A DNA stretch of 64,000 nucleotides, from contig NC_081411.1 of assembly GCF_030272615.1 (NCBI RefSeq), forward strand, positions 829,950,160 through 830,014,159, in the 5' to 3' direction. Numbering within the stretch: position 1 is the stretch's first letter; the number at the start of each line of letters is the position of its first letter. Made by a program: the position numbers and the translations under genes. Under the pieces are notes generated by a model that saw only the letters and a list, made by a program, of their open reading frames with translations, made no database searches and was not told the DNA's origin. The stretch comes from Cryptomeria japonica (taxonomy: Eukaryota > Streptophyta > Pinopsida > Cupressales > Cupressaceae). This document shows, piece after piece, positions 1-11,970 of the stretch.

Positions 1-276
1 ATTCTGATGTTTGGTTGTTTGAGGACTTTGAAACACACAGACATATTCTTCATTTCTCTAACCTTGTTGTTGCAACAAATATTCATTTGATGAAGTATTG
101 TGGTAGACCTCATAACAAGATTTTATGGAAAGTTCATGAATCTGACCACAAGGCAATACTTGACACAATATGGGTTAGATCTGATCATGAAGGCTCACTT
201 GATTGATTCTATAGTTCAGAGTAGAATGATTTTGAGAATTTTGTATATATCATTGACGAATTGTTCTTTATTCATT
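1..276. other. Unassigned left edge
   Basis: No domain, repeat partner elsewhere in the window or element end was recognised. Short overlapping reading frames of about 60 codons are present but show no family resemblance. It may be the inner part of a repeat cut by the window edge. Confidence 0.4.
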
Positions 277-530
277 TTTTGTATATATAAATGCCCATGA
301 GCTGATTTTTACGTGTTTAGGGGCATAATTTTGTATATTTAAATGGCAATGAGCTGATTTGTACATATGTAGATGCCAAATTTTGTATATTAAAATGGTG
401 ATGAGCTGAATCGCACATATTGTAATGAAAAATTTTGTATAAAATCTCATGAGATGATTTGTAAGACAATTTTTTGTATATTCAAATAGCCAAGAGCTGA
501 ATTGACCATATTTAGAGGCAAATTTTTGAA
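277..530. repeat. 52-bp tandem repeat, about 5 copies
   Basis: Each unit starts with TTTTGTATAT and carries ATGAGCTGATTTG near its middle. Unit starts fall at about 277, 329, 381, 433, 472 and 524. The spacing is 52 bp except for one 39-bp unit that lost 13 bp. The copies are diverged, so the array is old. It is non-coding satellite-like DNA. Confidence 0.8.
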
Positions 531-699
531 TAATATGTGACAATGTTTTGAGTTTATGTGATGTGATAAGGTCAATCATGAGAATTCTTGATTCTTCTAT
601 AATCATGGAGAATTATTTGAGTCATTATCGGGTCATAGGGGTCATAGATTGAGTCTAGATATAATTTGAGCAAAAATTGTCATTATTGTCAAAAAAGTT

Positions 700-1905
700 G
701 TCAAGTAACTTGTACATTGCATCGGTGGGGTATGACTCTCAAAATTTTGATGCTTTGGGATGCATGAGAGGAGCATTCCTAGAATAAACCTGCCCACTTA
801 GATGTGCTTGTGATGTTGGTTTGTGCACATGATGAACCGAATCAATTCTAGCCTATCTTGCAAATAACGATTTTTGCATTAGGCAAAAAAATGCTACGAA
901 TTGAAAATGGCTCCAAGTTGTCAAAAACCGATATAGTCCATTGTAGAGGATCCTCACATGACCCGACAAGTTTAAATGGATTGATCATATGTGTCCTACA
1001 TTGGAAGAAACAATCTGTCAAAGTTTGACAAGTTTTTGGACTCAAGGCACTTGAGAGATCGTGCCGGTAGGGTATGACTCTCAACATTCTGGCACTTTGG
1101 GATGCATGAGAGGAGCATGCCTAGCATAAACCTACCCAACTAGACATGCTCATGATTTTGGTTTGTGCACATGACGAACTGAATCAATTCTAGCCTATCC
1201 TGCAACTTTGCATTGCTTGCAACTGATGGTTTTGCAGTAGGCAAAAAAATTCTACCAATTGAAAATGGCTCTAAGTCATGAAAAACTGACATATGAAATT
1301 GTAGAAGAGCCTCATGTGACCCCATAGGTTCAAATGGATTGATCATATGTGTCTTGGATTGGAAGAAATTGTCTGTTAAAGTTTGACAAGTTTTTTTGAC
1401 TCAGGGAACTTGAGAGATCATGCCAGTAGGGTGTGACTCTCAACATTCTAGCACTTTGGGATGCATGAGAGGAGAATGTCTAGTGTAAAACTTCCCACAT
1501 GGACACGCTCGTGATTTTGGTTTGTGCACATGATGAACAAAACCAATTCTAGCCTATATTGCAACTTTGCATTGCATGCAATTGACAGTTTTTGTTGTAG
1601 GCGAAAAAAATGCTACCAATTGAAAATGGTTTTGAGTCATCAAAAATTGAGATAGGTCATTGTAGAGGAGCCTCATGCAACCCCACAGGTTCAAATGTAT
1701 CAATCATATGTGCCTTGGGTTAGAATAAATAGTCTGTCAAAGTTTGACAATTTGTTGGACTCAGGGCACTTGAGATATCGCGCTAGTAGGGTATGACTCT
1801 CGACGTTCTGGCGCTTTGGGATGCATGAGAGGAGCATGCCTAGTGTAAACCTGCCCACCCGAATGCGCTTGTGATGTCAATTTGTGCACATGACAACCAA
1901 AATTT
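700..1905. repeat. About 350-bp tandem repeat, three units plus a partial fourth
   Basis: The anchor TATGACTCTC followed by TTTGGGATGCATGAGAGGAG recurs at 731, 1073, 1432 and 1792, giving periods of 342, 359 and 360 bp. Each unit also repeats the TTTGTGCACATGA block and a GTTTGACAAGTTTTT block just before the anchor. The last unit stops near 1905. Reading frames across the array are short and not conserved between units, so it is treated as satellite-like non-coding DNA. Confidence 0.85.
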
Positions 1906-1969
1906 GACCATTGCGAGCATGAGGGTGCTCTCACACCACACACATATTGTTGTTTATATTCATATTGTC

Positions 1970-2268
1970 GATTTTTGTTGTTTATACTCATATTGTTGAT
2001 TACATAGGCAAATATTCATTTAAATTTATAAAAGGGAAGCCACCAAATACAACAAATACACATTAATGAACTGAATACAAGGAGTTTTGTAAGGTTAATT
2101 CAATATTTTAAAAATTTTATCAAATCATATTCCACAATTGCAATGTTTTATATCATAGATTTTTGTTGTTTATTTTCATATTGTTGATTACATAGGCAAA
2201 TGATCAATTAAATTTATAAAAGGACAACCAAAAAATACAACGAATACAAAATAATGAACTTAGTACAC
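1970..2268. repeat. Imperfect direct repeat, two copies 188 bp apart
   Basis: A block of about 110 bp beginning GATTTTTGTTGTTTAT and containing GATTACATAGGCAAAT starts at 1970 and again at 2158. The copies differ by substitutions and small indels. No coding or element-end signal was seen. The AT-rich stretch from 2269 to 2430 shows nothing further. Confidence 0.7.
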
Positions 2269-2430
2269 ATTTATTGGATCAAATATCAACATTTATATAT
2301 ATCAAAAAAAGGCATGTCTGCGAAGTCAATACAAGTATTACAAAAATGTGGCATATGCCATGTCTAAATCGATATACAATAAAAATGTAGAATATATCTA
2401 CATGTATTGGTCATTATATAACCAAACCTA

Positions 2431-3821
2431 TGTTGGAATTTGCATGAAGATTGTATAAATGACATGTTATGTTGTCATTGATGTCAATTGAATGGTAATG
2501 ATATTAATGATATTGTTGTTATTGTTGTTATTGTTGATATTTTCTTATAACCGGTAGGAAGAGCTTTGTAAAAGTTATTGTAAACTGGTATGTAAGTTTG
2601 TGAGTTGAACCAGTAATCAAAGTAAAAGGTTAAACCCTTTCTATGTCATGTAACCGGTAAACCCTACCCATTGTTTTTGTTAAACTCTAACCGATTAAGG
2701 TTGTTGAATTGGTTATGTTGGTTTATGATCTGATGTTGAGCGGTAATGATGATGACACATAAGGTCATTGTATGAAGACAAGTTCAAAATTTTTTGGCAT
2801 GTTTGTTTGTCTATGGAAGGAAAAAAATGTATTACATCTAATGCAAAGTGCGTGATGAGTTACTAAGCTCGAGGAAGCGGTAATCAAGGAGCGGTTGAGG
2901 TTTTGTTGATTGATGTGATGAGATTTCTATGAAACCCAATGGTGATGCTTGTATTGACTTGTTTGTAATCTCTATGATGAGAGGATTAGATTTTTGTTAT
3001 GTTACCGACCTAACTGATTTCTATTTAAGGTCGATGAAGTTGTTTTGTTTTAGTGTTGGCAAGAGTTGGCAGAAATCAGTTGAGTGTGTGGTTGCCTAAC
3101 TGGAGAATGAGTCTGTAGTTTGAGTAAAGGAAGATAGAAGCTTAAATGGATCTAATCAAGCAAATGTAGTGCTTTTCAAACAATCAAGAAACTCCTATTG
3201 TTTTCTAACAATTACAGCAGAATTGAAATCCCCTAACCGAGTAATCTTTAACAAGCTTGGTTACTTATTAAATCCTCTAACAAGATGGTCCATTAGTTTG
3301 GATTTTCAAATCCTCTACTAAGCTTACTCCTTATAGGGTATTTGCTTCTAACAAGGCATTTGTAGTCAATCCCTTAACCGAGTGATTCCTAACAGGATTA
3401 GTTCTTGACATGACTTTTTGTAAAAGCTTTAATAGGCTAGGCTCCTAATAGGGAGAACTTCGGAAGAGTTCAAATATTTTCTTATGAGTCTCATCTCACC
3501 GTGGTTTTTACCTATTTGGGTTTTCCACATATAAATATTTGTGTCATGTGGTGAATGTTTTGTGGTTACTATTTTATGATTGATTTGATTAATTATTTCT
3601 AATAAGGCATGATAACCAGAAATGTTGAGAAATGAAGAATTTTGATGTTTACAAGTTTGATGTTGTTTACTATTGAGTTGTTGTAACAGTCAACCAATAT
3701 TCTTATGAGTATTGATCTTGACAGTTGTATTTCATTGATAAGTTTACTTTGTGAGTTTGAGTTTGGGAAGTTTGTATCAATTATTTTAGTTACTGATTCA
3801 CCCCCCTCTCAATATCTATCA
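2431..3821 (+). mobile_element. Solo LTR of a copia-like element
   Basis: The segment starts TGTTGGAATT and ends TATCTATCA, the usual TG...CA termini. Near its right end it carries the C-run motif TTCACCCCCCTCTCAATAT (3798-3816) and, further in (about 3497-3530), the block GTGGTTTTTACCTATTTGGG. Both are shared with the other copia LTRs of this window. No primer-binding site follows it and no polypurine tract precedes it, so it is a solo LTR or the remnant of one. The 5-bp flanks (ACCTA and GATAA) do not match, so either the ends are off by a few bases or a flank was lost. Confidence 0.65.
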
Positions 3822-5543
3822 GATAATTATTCTTTCATCATACCATCAAACTAACACTATATGATCCTAAACTTATGGTGGATTAGCAAAACCGAGCCTC
3901 TTCAACGTAGTATGCGGCTCTGTAGATGGTTGCAAAACCACAATTCACAAGCTGAGTTAGAATTCTTTTGTAGAAAATAGTTCATAATTAACAACATGAC
4001 TATGCATTTAACTATAATTCCTTTGCAATTAAAATGTAGATTACCTCATCGACTAATCTAGGAGCTAATGTCTTCTCTCTCCTCTCCTTGTCACTCTTAG
4101 GAGTTTTCTTGAAGACATACTTAAAAGGATCCACATTATGGTTGTACCGTGAAGGGTTCTATTGTAGATTAAATATACAATTAATACAATGTACTGACAT
4201 AAATACATCAAAAAAACTTTAAAGCTATAATATAGAGAACAATGACGTATCAGTGCTTGAGATGCTTCTCCAATGGACTGAGGATGGCTCACCATCGATG
4301 GAGAAATTATCGCTATTACCTATACAAAAAATGATCAAAGATTAAATATAATTAATATAATGATAAGTATTATAGGTTAAAAATAATTAATGCAATATAT
4401 CAAACAAAAGTGTACTAGATCTTGAGATGCTTCTCCAGTGCACAGAGGAGGACTCGCCATTGATGAAGCAAGTATGGATATTTCCTGTATGACAAAATTA
4501 CAAGATTATAATATATCACAAGTTCACATTTATGCATGCATATAATCATGAAATCAAGAAAATAAAGTAGAGATACATACCTCTGCCCTCTTTTGATCCA
4601 TGGACGAATCAAGTTCATTCAATAAATCCACATAGCTCAATGGCCACTGTACATGTAAAATAGACAAAAAACACTAATCAATCTACAAACCCCAACTAAT
4701 ACTTGATTTCAACATTTTCAAACAATTGTACAACTAAAAATGTGTTCAAATACCTTCTTCCCATGTTTTGGCATCTTGGAGGAATTTTTTTCTTAGGACG
4801 AGGTCTAGACACAAAGGGGGTACCATAAAAAAACAAAATTAACATGAGATATTAGTATAGATAATATATTAAATATAATTTAAAAAATCTAAAATGAAAT
4901 GACTTTCATATTTCATCAAAACAATACATAAAAAGGGTTGTACAAAATATGATACCGTATAGCCTCGTAGGCCAAAACCGATCGCTGAGAGTGTGATGTC
5001 ATCAATCTGGGATGTTTGGTCCACTATCAACGCCTACAAACCAAAAATTGGACCAAACATTAAAGATGGTTAGTATATCTTGTAATATTTTTGAATTCAA
5101 AGTGTACTATTCCATTTTAACATGTTACAAAATTTATACCTCAAGCATCGAAGTTGTAGTTGTAGTAACTGTGGGAGAAGTATGGGATACTGCTGCTGCA
5201 TCCTGAAATGAATATTATTTATCTCAATTTAAATTGATGTATAAATGAAAATTCATTTATGTAATTACAAATTTAAAGTGATTGATAAATAAAATGCTAT
5301 GAATTCAAATCAACACACTTGTGTCTGTCGCTGATTCGCAAATAGCATGTCCATCAACACATCTATCAGCTCAAAATCCTCAGTCATGTGGGCCTGACAT
5401 CTACTCTTGCAAATTGTACATAGATGAGATGTGGATCCATCTGCACTAGCTACATCATCTATCCCTGAGCATATCCTTGAGAAACTGACACATATGGAGC
5501 TCCAGGTGGTGAAAAATGGGCTCTTTTTCGCCACTTGGAGAAA
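3822..5543 (-). pseudogene. Repeated gene X, copy 1, downstream exons
   Basis: I do not recognise this gene. On the minus strand a series of short open stretches is bounded by GT and AG in the right places: 5534-5310 (75 codons, rich in Ser, Met, Asp, and the best conserved stretch between copies), 5202-5140, about 5033-4960, 4650-4582, 4485-4417 and 4318-4246. A basic stretch with PRPKKK lies near 4815-4754. Homologous blocks recur in X2 (15288-16310) and X3 (21587-23060). Its upstream exons lie at 11976-13212, separated by a later copia insertion. It could be the gene of an unclassified DNA transposon or a captured host gene. No transposase motif could be identified. Confidence 0.5.
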
Positions 5544-5548
5544 CTAAT
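5544..5548. repeat. Target-site duplication CTAAT (left copy)
   Basis: CTAAT lies directly left of the minus-strand copia element, and the same five bases follow it at 11971-11975. The paralogous X2 (about 16300) and X3 (about 23052) have a single ACTAATGGCTC, the unoccupied target. Confidence 0.9.
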
Positions 5549-7095
5549 TGATAGTTCTGATACTAAATATGATTAGTATAGATGCCAAGCTAACACTATG
5601 AGAAGGGGGGTGAATCATTCAAACTTAATCTTAAATAAAAACAACAAATTCAACCTCAGTAACCTTATCAGAAAAATAGTAATGCATGCAGACCCATAAA
5701 TAGATAAGATCACAAACATATAACACCAAATTTAATGTGGAAACCCAAATAGGGAAAAACCACTGTGGGATTTTGGACCCACTAAGAAATATACTCTTCT
5801 AGAGTATGCTCGGTTAAAAGCAAATCATGTTAAAGATTACAAACACATTGCTAGATGTGACCAAGTTAGGGGATTTCCCTCAGATCTGTTAGGATCTTCA
5901 CCTTGTTAGAAGTGACCTTGTTAAAGGATTTCAAACACTCAATAAGAATGTCACCTTGCTAGAGGATTTTACAAATAAGACTGTTAAGTCCACTCGGTTA
6001 AGAGATTTTTTGCTACTTCTCAAAATAATAGTAATAAAAATATGTCTGCAACTTCACATCTAAAAATGTTGAAGGAGATTCTTATTTGCTCAATACAATC
6101 AATTCATAGGACTTATCTTGTCCCTCTACTAGGCTCTATACTCTGTTATCAAAATAGGTCTTCAAGCTTCTATGGTCAGTAATCACTATGTAGCATCCCT
6201 GTGCATACACTTGCCCGCATACATTGTTTATCAACAGTTTCCTATTTATAAACAATCTTCCAACCGCTTAATCTCCTTGATCACATTTCCCATGATCAAT
6301 CATAGCCATTAGTTCTTCAATCTTGTCTAGGTTCAATGTATCCTTCGATCTGAAAACATTTTACCCTACCTTGGAACTTGCATTTTCACCTTGGAACTTG
6401 TGTTAGGGTATTGCGGTTCAATCTAAGCTATAGATCTTCCTGCCGATCTTTCTTTACAATAGATTCTTTAACAATTTTTATACACAACTTACCTATCATT
6501 TAATCCACTCCAACTCATCATCTTCCTTCATTAAATATCACATGTAAACATTTGATGCATTTTGTTATAGCTCAATTATAACTTGGTAACAACTTGGTGA
6601 ATACTAAACTTCACTCGGTAGACATTCTGCCTTCATTAACGGATAGCGATAACCTTAGGGTTTTACCAACTAGGTTCCTTAGGGTTTACCGACTAGGTTC
6701 TTTTCTCAGTAACATAGTATAGTATTAACCTTTCAAACAATAGCATATGTAGGATACCAAAACAATCTAAACATCATGATCTCATCATTGTCTAACTCGG
6801 TAATAGTTACCCATTGAATAACTTATCCCCTTATTCATCATATTCTTTCCTGTGTCTTTTACCGACATCTTTATACTCATCAAATTATACTTCTTAAGAT
6901 ATGGCAACATCATACTCAATTAGAAAATCAATTTCTTGACATCAATGACAAAATAATAATATTATGACAGTAATCATCCTTAATCAGTTATATCCATAGT
7001 CATCAACAACCTTCTCAATATCCTTATTGAAATGCCAACAATCTCTCATTGTAATTGGAATGCCAACCTTCTTCTTGTCTATTATAATGCCAACA
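5549..7095 (-). repeat. 3' LTR of the minus-strand copia
   Basis: It starts TGATAGTTCTGA and ends AATGCCAACA on the plus strand, so it reads TG...CA in element orientation. It shares with the other LTRs of the window the reverse complement of the GGTTTTTCCC-TTTGGG block (about 5736-5770) and a 6-G run (a C run in element sense) near its end. A cluster of degenerate TTGTTAGAAG-like motifs lies at about 5800-6010. Confidence 0.9.
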
Positions 7096-7108
7096 ATCTC
7101 CCCCTTTG
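7096..7108 (-). other. Polypurine tract of the minus-strand copia
   Basis: In element orientation the sequence is CCAAAGGGGGAGAT, directly abutting the 3' LTR. This is where plus-strand DNA synthesis is primed. Its position next to 7095 fixes the inner LTR edge. Confidence 0.85.
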
Positions 7109-7542
7109 GCATTGATGGAAAAACCAATTTATTTGACTTTATTGATTCGGATTCAGATTGCTGTGAAATTCTGAAATACTCTCCCTTTGTCATTAGTCTT
7201 CTCCCCAGTTCTGAAATGTAGTCTTCTCCTTTGGTCAGTAGACTTCTCCCCCATACATTAGTCTTCTCCCCCTTTGACAACAATGCCAAAAATGAAAAGA
7301 ACTAAAAACATAATTTCTTCCTTTGAGAAGTGAATTCCATGCTATTATGTATCAATTCAGTCTTGGTCAAAGCATTTTTTCTTTAATTCCTGTTCCCTAT
7401 TTATTGTTTCCTGCACACCTTTAGAAAACCTCCTAAAGTGTGTAAATCAGCATCAACTCCTAAAATATATTATGTAGGGTCATCGAATTGATGCTTTCAC
7501 CAAACTCAGTCAGTGAATGGAAGATAGGGGTAGGACCCCTAC

Positions 7543-9031
7543 CTAACTTCTGAGATACTCAAAAGTGTCCTTTGGCAATGGCTTGGTGAAGATGTCTGCA
7601 ATTTGTTCCTTTGTGCTAACATACTCCAAAACCACTTTCTTCTCTTGAACTTCTTCTCTAAGATAATGATATTTGATAGAAATGTGCTTTGTCTTAGAGT
7701 GCATAACAGGATTCTTTGAAATGTTAATGGCACTAGTGTTATCACAGAATATAGTTACTAGCTCGGTAACTTGCTCATTTATACCTTCCAATAGTTGTTT
7801 GATCCATGCTATATTGGTGCAATTCAGTGTTGCAGCAACATATTCAGCTTTTGCTATTGACTGAGAAACACATCCTTGTTTCTTTCTAAGCCAACTCACT
7901 AGTCTTTCTCCTAAAAAGAAAGCTCCTCCACTTGTGCTTTTCCTATCATCAATGTTGCCTGCCCAATGAGCATCAGTATAAAATTTTAAATCAAAAACAT
8001 TTTCTTTCCGATATACTAAGCCATAATCTTCAGTGCCTTTTAAGTATCTAAAAATTCTTTTGATTGTCATCATGTGTGTTTCCTTAGGATCTGCAGCAAA
8101 TCTTGCAACAATACCTATTGCATGTGCTATATCTGGCCTAATGTGAACAACATATTGCAACTTTCCAATCATAGATCGGTAAAGTGTCTCATCAATAGAT
8201 GTAGATTCATCATTCTTTGATAGTTTATAGTTGGTAGTCATAGGAGTACTTACTGGTTTTGAATCCTCCATTCCAAATTTCTTCAAGATTTCCTTTATGT
8301 ACTTGGATTGGGTAATGAAAATCTCATCTTTCATTTGCAGTATCTGCAGACCTATAAAATATTTTATCTACCGATTAATGACATCTCAAATTCTTTACTC
8401 ATTTCATTTCGAAAGTTCTTGCATAGAGAGTCATTTCCACTAAAGATAATATCATCAACAAATATGGCTGAGATCAGTATTCCATTTTCATCATTCTTCA
8501 TGTACATATTGTTGTTTTCACTTGTTCTTATAAAACCAATTTTGATCAAATATGAGTGCAATCTCTCATACCATGCTCTAGGTGCTTGTTTTAGACCATA
8601 TAAAGCTTTGTTCAATTTACATACCTGATCATCATTCTCTCCTTCAACAAATCCTTCAGGTTGTTCAATGAAAATTCTTCTTCTAATATACCATTCAGAA
8701 ATGCAGATTTGACATCCATTTGATATACCTTGAAATTCTTGTAAGCAGAATATGCCAACAATGTTCTTACTCCTTCAAGTCTTGCCACAGGTGCAAAAGT
8801 CTCACCATAATCAATTCCTTCTTCTTGTGCATAACCTTTGCAAACTAGTCTTACTTTATTCCGAATGACCTCACCTTTTTCATTTAGCTTGTTTCTGAAG
8901 ATCCACTTTGTACCGATTACATTTTTGTCCTTCAATCTTGGGACTAGTGTCCATGTGTCATTCTTCTTGATTTGATCAATCTCTTCTATCATAGCATTTA
9001 TCCAATCTTCATTGTTAAATGCCTCTTTCAC
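7543..9031 (-). pseudogene. pol: Copia reverse transcriptase and RNase H, frameshifted
   Basis: Three collinear minus-strand segments form the C-terminal half of a copia polyprotein. 9031-8612 gives the RT N-terminus ([31 protein letters not shown]). A frameshift follows, then 8615-8364 gives the RT core with [12 protein letters not shown] and the catalytic FVDDI. A further break near 8340-8364 leads to 8334-7543 with the RT connection (FGMEDSKPVSTPM) and RNase H (FYTDAHWAG, AKAEYVAA, CDNTSAI, FTKPLP). The RNase H acidic residues look intact. The frameshifts mean no full-length product could be made, so it is a recently inactivated copy rather than an active pol. Confidence 0.92.
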
Positions 9032-9047
9032 TATTCCCAGTTCAAAT

Positions 9048-10373
9048 TTAGATATTAGACGTGTTCTGTCTCAATTTGTTCCTTGTCATCACTGGATCAT
9101 TCTTATCTCCTATAATCTGACTTGGTGCATGATTCCTTTTGATATACTTGGCTAATACAGGCTCAGTAGGCTCTGTATGATCTTCTTCATCACTCGGTAA
9201 CTGGATATTCTCTTCATTTTCTTCAGCAGTCTTCTCGGTAGGACTTCTTAGTTGAACATAGGCAAATCCTTCATAATCTTTTGGTTCTTTGGAGTTTCCT
9301 TCATCATTTCTTTCTGCAAATTCATCAATTTTCACATTTGCACTTTCTACTATTTTATTAGATGATTTGATCAGACATTTAAATGCTTTGCTTCTAGAAG
9401 AATAACCTATAAATGTTCCTTCTTCACTTTTCTGATCAAACTTACCATTTCTATCATCTTTGTGAACATAGCATCTACTCCCAAAGATTTTAAAATAACT
9501 TACATTAGGTTTCCTTTCATACCAGATTTCATAAGGTGTCTTCAAAGTTCCTTTCTTTAGTTGTACTCTATTCAGGGTGTAAATTGTTGTGCTTATTGCT
9601 TCTCTCCAAAATGTTTGTGGAACTTTCTTTTCAATCATCAAGGTTCTGGCACAATCCACAATAGATCTATTCCTTCTCTCAACTATCCCATTCTGCTGTA
9701 GAGTTCTCAATGCAGAGACTTGTCTTTTTATACCATGATCATTGCAAAATAAGTTGAACTCATCAGGAGTAAACTCTCCTCCTCTATCTGATCTGAGACA
9801 TTTCAGTTGTCTTCCTGTTTCATTTTCAACTCTAGCCTTGTACCATTTAAACATTTGAAAAGCTTTTGATTTTTCTTTTAAAAACATTACTGACATCATC
9901 CTTGAGTAAGTATCCACAAATAATATGAAATATTTATCACCATAATAACTCTGAACTTTGATTTGATTGACAATCTCCTTTAGTCTTGTACTATACTGGG
10001 TTATATTATCACCTTCATTCATCCTCATAGATTCAAGTTGTCCTCTTAGACTATCCACTTTTTCTCTTTGAACATGTTCATCTCCACCATGTACAGATAT
10101 GAGCTTAGTCCACATTGCCTTTGCATCATTGCAGCCTTCTAGATCATTAAACTCTGAATCGGTCAATGTAGATGTTATTTCAATCATTACTTGAATATGT
10201 TCTTGCTTTGCCTTTATCTCTTCCATTGTCAATGGATAGGTGCTTGGTGTGATGAAATCATTCTCCAGATAATAGACAGCATATTCCCCAATTCCTGATA
10301 GATGCAGCTTCATCCTTTTTTGCCATGTAGAGAAACTTGACCTATTCAGCTTCAGTGCATCCCTCTTATACAT
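9048..10373 (-). CDS. gag-pol: Copia Gag fused in frame to integrase core (441 aa, internally deleted)
   Basis: Residues 1 to about 140 are a copia Gag N-terminus ([12 protein letters not shown], then a helical region with [15 protein letters not shown]). At about residue 140 the protein jumps straight into the integrase catalytic core: [13 protein letters not shown] (first Asp), [11 protein letters not shown] (second Asp) and NGIVERRN (Glu). It then continues with the integrase C-terminal region [16 protein letters not shown] and the linker before RT. The nucleocapsid CCHC knuckle, the aspartic protease and the integrase HHCC domain are missing, yet the frame stays open. The cause is most simply an in-frame deletion. 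Without protease or RT the product could not support autonomous transposition. Confidence 0.88.
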   Translation of the reverse strand: MYKRDALKLNRSSFSTWQKRMKLHLSGIGEYAVYYLENDFITPSTYPLTMEEIKAKQEHIQVMIEITSTLTDSEFNDLEGCNDAKAMWTKLISVHGGDEHVQREKVDSLRGQLESMRMNEGDNITQYSTRLKEIVNQIKVQSYYGDKYFILFVDTYSRMMSVMFLKEKSKAFQMFKWYKARVENETGRQLKCLRSDRGGEFTPDEFNLFCNDHGIKRQVSALRTLQQNGIVERRNRSIVDCARTLMIEKKVPQTFWREAISTTIYTLNRVQLKKGTLKTPYEIWYERKPNVSYFKIFGSRCYVHKDDRNGKFDQKSEEGTFIGYSSRSKAFKCLIKSSNKIVESANVKIDEFAERNDEGNSKEPKDYEGFAYVQLRSPTEKTAEENEENIQLPSDEEDHTEPTEPVLAKYIKRNHAPSQIIGDKNDPVMTRNKLRQNTSNI

Positions 10374-10423
10374 CTTTGGATCTTTAACTCAAGTGCCTTT
10401 AAACTTTTCTTCTGGAATCCAAT

Positions 10424-10435
10424 GCTTTGATACCA
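10424..10435 (-). other. Primer-binding site, tRNA-iMet type
   Basis: In element orientation it reads TGGTATCAAAGC, two bases inside the 5' LTR edge at 10438. It is complementary, with one change from the usual TGGTATCAGAGC, to the 3' end of plant initiator Met tRNA, the standard copia primer. Confidence 0.85.
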
Positions 10436-10437
10436 AT

Positions 10438-11970
10438 TGATAGTTTTGAAACTAAATATGATTAGTATATATGCCAATCTAACAATATGAGAGTGGGGGG
10501 GGGGGTGAATCATTCAAACTTAATCTTGAATAAAAACAACAGATTCAACCTCGGTAACCTTATCAAAAAAATAGTAATGCATGCAGACCCATAAATAGAT
10601 AAGATCACAAACATATAACACCAAATTTAATGTGGATACCCAAATAGGGAAAAAACACTATGGGATTTTGGATCCACTAAGAAATATACTCTTCTAGAGT
10701 ATGCTTGGTTAAAAGCAAATCCTGTTAAAGATTACAAACACATTGCTAGATGTGACTCAGTTAAAGGGTTTCCCTCAAATCTGTTAGGATCTTCACCTTG
10801 TTAGAAGTGACCTTGTTAAAGGATTTTAAACACTCAATAAAAATGTCACCTTGCTAGAGGATTTTACAAATAAGACTGTTAAGTCCACTTGGTTAAGAGA
10901 TTTTCTGCTACTTCTCAAAATAACAATAATAAAAAAATGTCTGCAACTTCACATCTAAAAATGTTGAAGCAGATTCTTATTTTCTCAATACAATGAATTC
11001 ATAGGACTTATCTTGTCCCTTTGTTGCACTCTATACTCTTTTATCAAAATAGGTCTTCAAGCTTCTATGCTCAGTAATCACTATGTAGCATCCCTGTGCA
11101 TACACTTGCCCGCATACATTGTTTATCAATAGTTTCCTATTTATAAACAATCTTCCAACAACTTAATCTCCTTGATCACATTTCCCATGATCAATCATAG
11201 CCATCAGATCTTCAATCTTGTCTAGGTTCAATGTATCCTTCAATTTGAAAACATTTTACCCCACCTTGGAACTTATGTTAGGGTATTGCAATTCAATCTG
11301 AGCTGTAGATCTTCCTGCCAATCTTTCTTTACCATAGATTCTTTAAGAATCTTCATACATGGCTTACCAATCATTTAATCCACTCTAGCTCATCAACTTC
11401 CTTCATTAAATATCACATTTAAACATTTGATGCATTCTATTATAGCTCGGTTGTAACTCGGTAACAACTCGGTGAATACTAAACTTCACTCAGTAGACAT
11501 TCTGCCTTCATTAACCAATAGCAATAACCTTAGGGTTTTACCGACTAGGTTCCTTAGGGTTTACCGACTAGGTTCTTTGCTTGGTAACATAGTATAGTAT
11601 TAACCTTTCAAACAATAGCATATGTAGGATATCAAAACAATCTAAACATCATGATCTCATCATTATCTAACTCGGTAATAGTTGCCCATTGAATAACTTA
11701 TCCCCTTATTCATCATATTCTTTCTTTTATCTTTTACCAACATCTTTATACTCATCAAATCATACTTCTTAAGATATGGCAACATCATACTGAATTAGAA
11801 AATCAATTTCTTGACATCACTGACAAAATAATAATATTAAGACAGTAATCATCCTTAATCAGTTATATCCATAGTCATCAACAACCTTCTCAATATCCTT
11901 ATTGAAATGCCAACAATCTCTCATTGTAATTAGAATGCCAACCTTCTTCTTGTCTATTGTAATGCCAATA
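10438..11970 (-). repeat. 5' LTR of the minus-strand copia
   Basis: Nearly identical over its length to 5549-7095. It differs visibly by an 11-G run at 10495-10505 (six in the sister LTR), scattered substitutions, and a final CAATA in place of CAACA. High LTR identity means the insertion is young relative to its neighbours. Confidence 0.9.

Larger units (their letters stand above)
5549..11970 (-). mobile_element. Ty1/copia retrotransposon, minus strand, complete but defective
   Basis: This is a 6.4-kb element with two near-identical LTRs (5549-7095 and 10438-11970). A tRNA-Met primer site lies beside the right LTR, a polypurine tract beside the left one, and the CTAAT target duplication flanks it. 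The gene order on the minus strand is gag, integrase, reverse transcriptase, RNase H, which defines copia. The element is defective: the gag C-terminus, zinc knuckle, protease and integrase zinc domain are deleted in frame, and RT is broken by a frameshift. It inserted into repeated gene X1 after X had been tandemly duplicated, because X2 and X3 lack it. Confidence 0.93.

Noticed and set aside
277-1905. CRISPR-like array
   Set aside because: The repeats are contiguous 52-bp or about 350-bp units without spacers, in a eukaryotic repeat context.
6984-7289. 101-codon minus-strand frame spanning the 3' LTR edge and polypurine tract of the minus copia
   Set aside because: It crosses the LTR boundary and its repeated Thr-Lys-Gly-Glu text comes from purine runs in the trailer. 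It is not part of pol.
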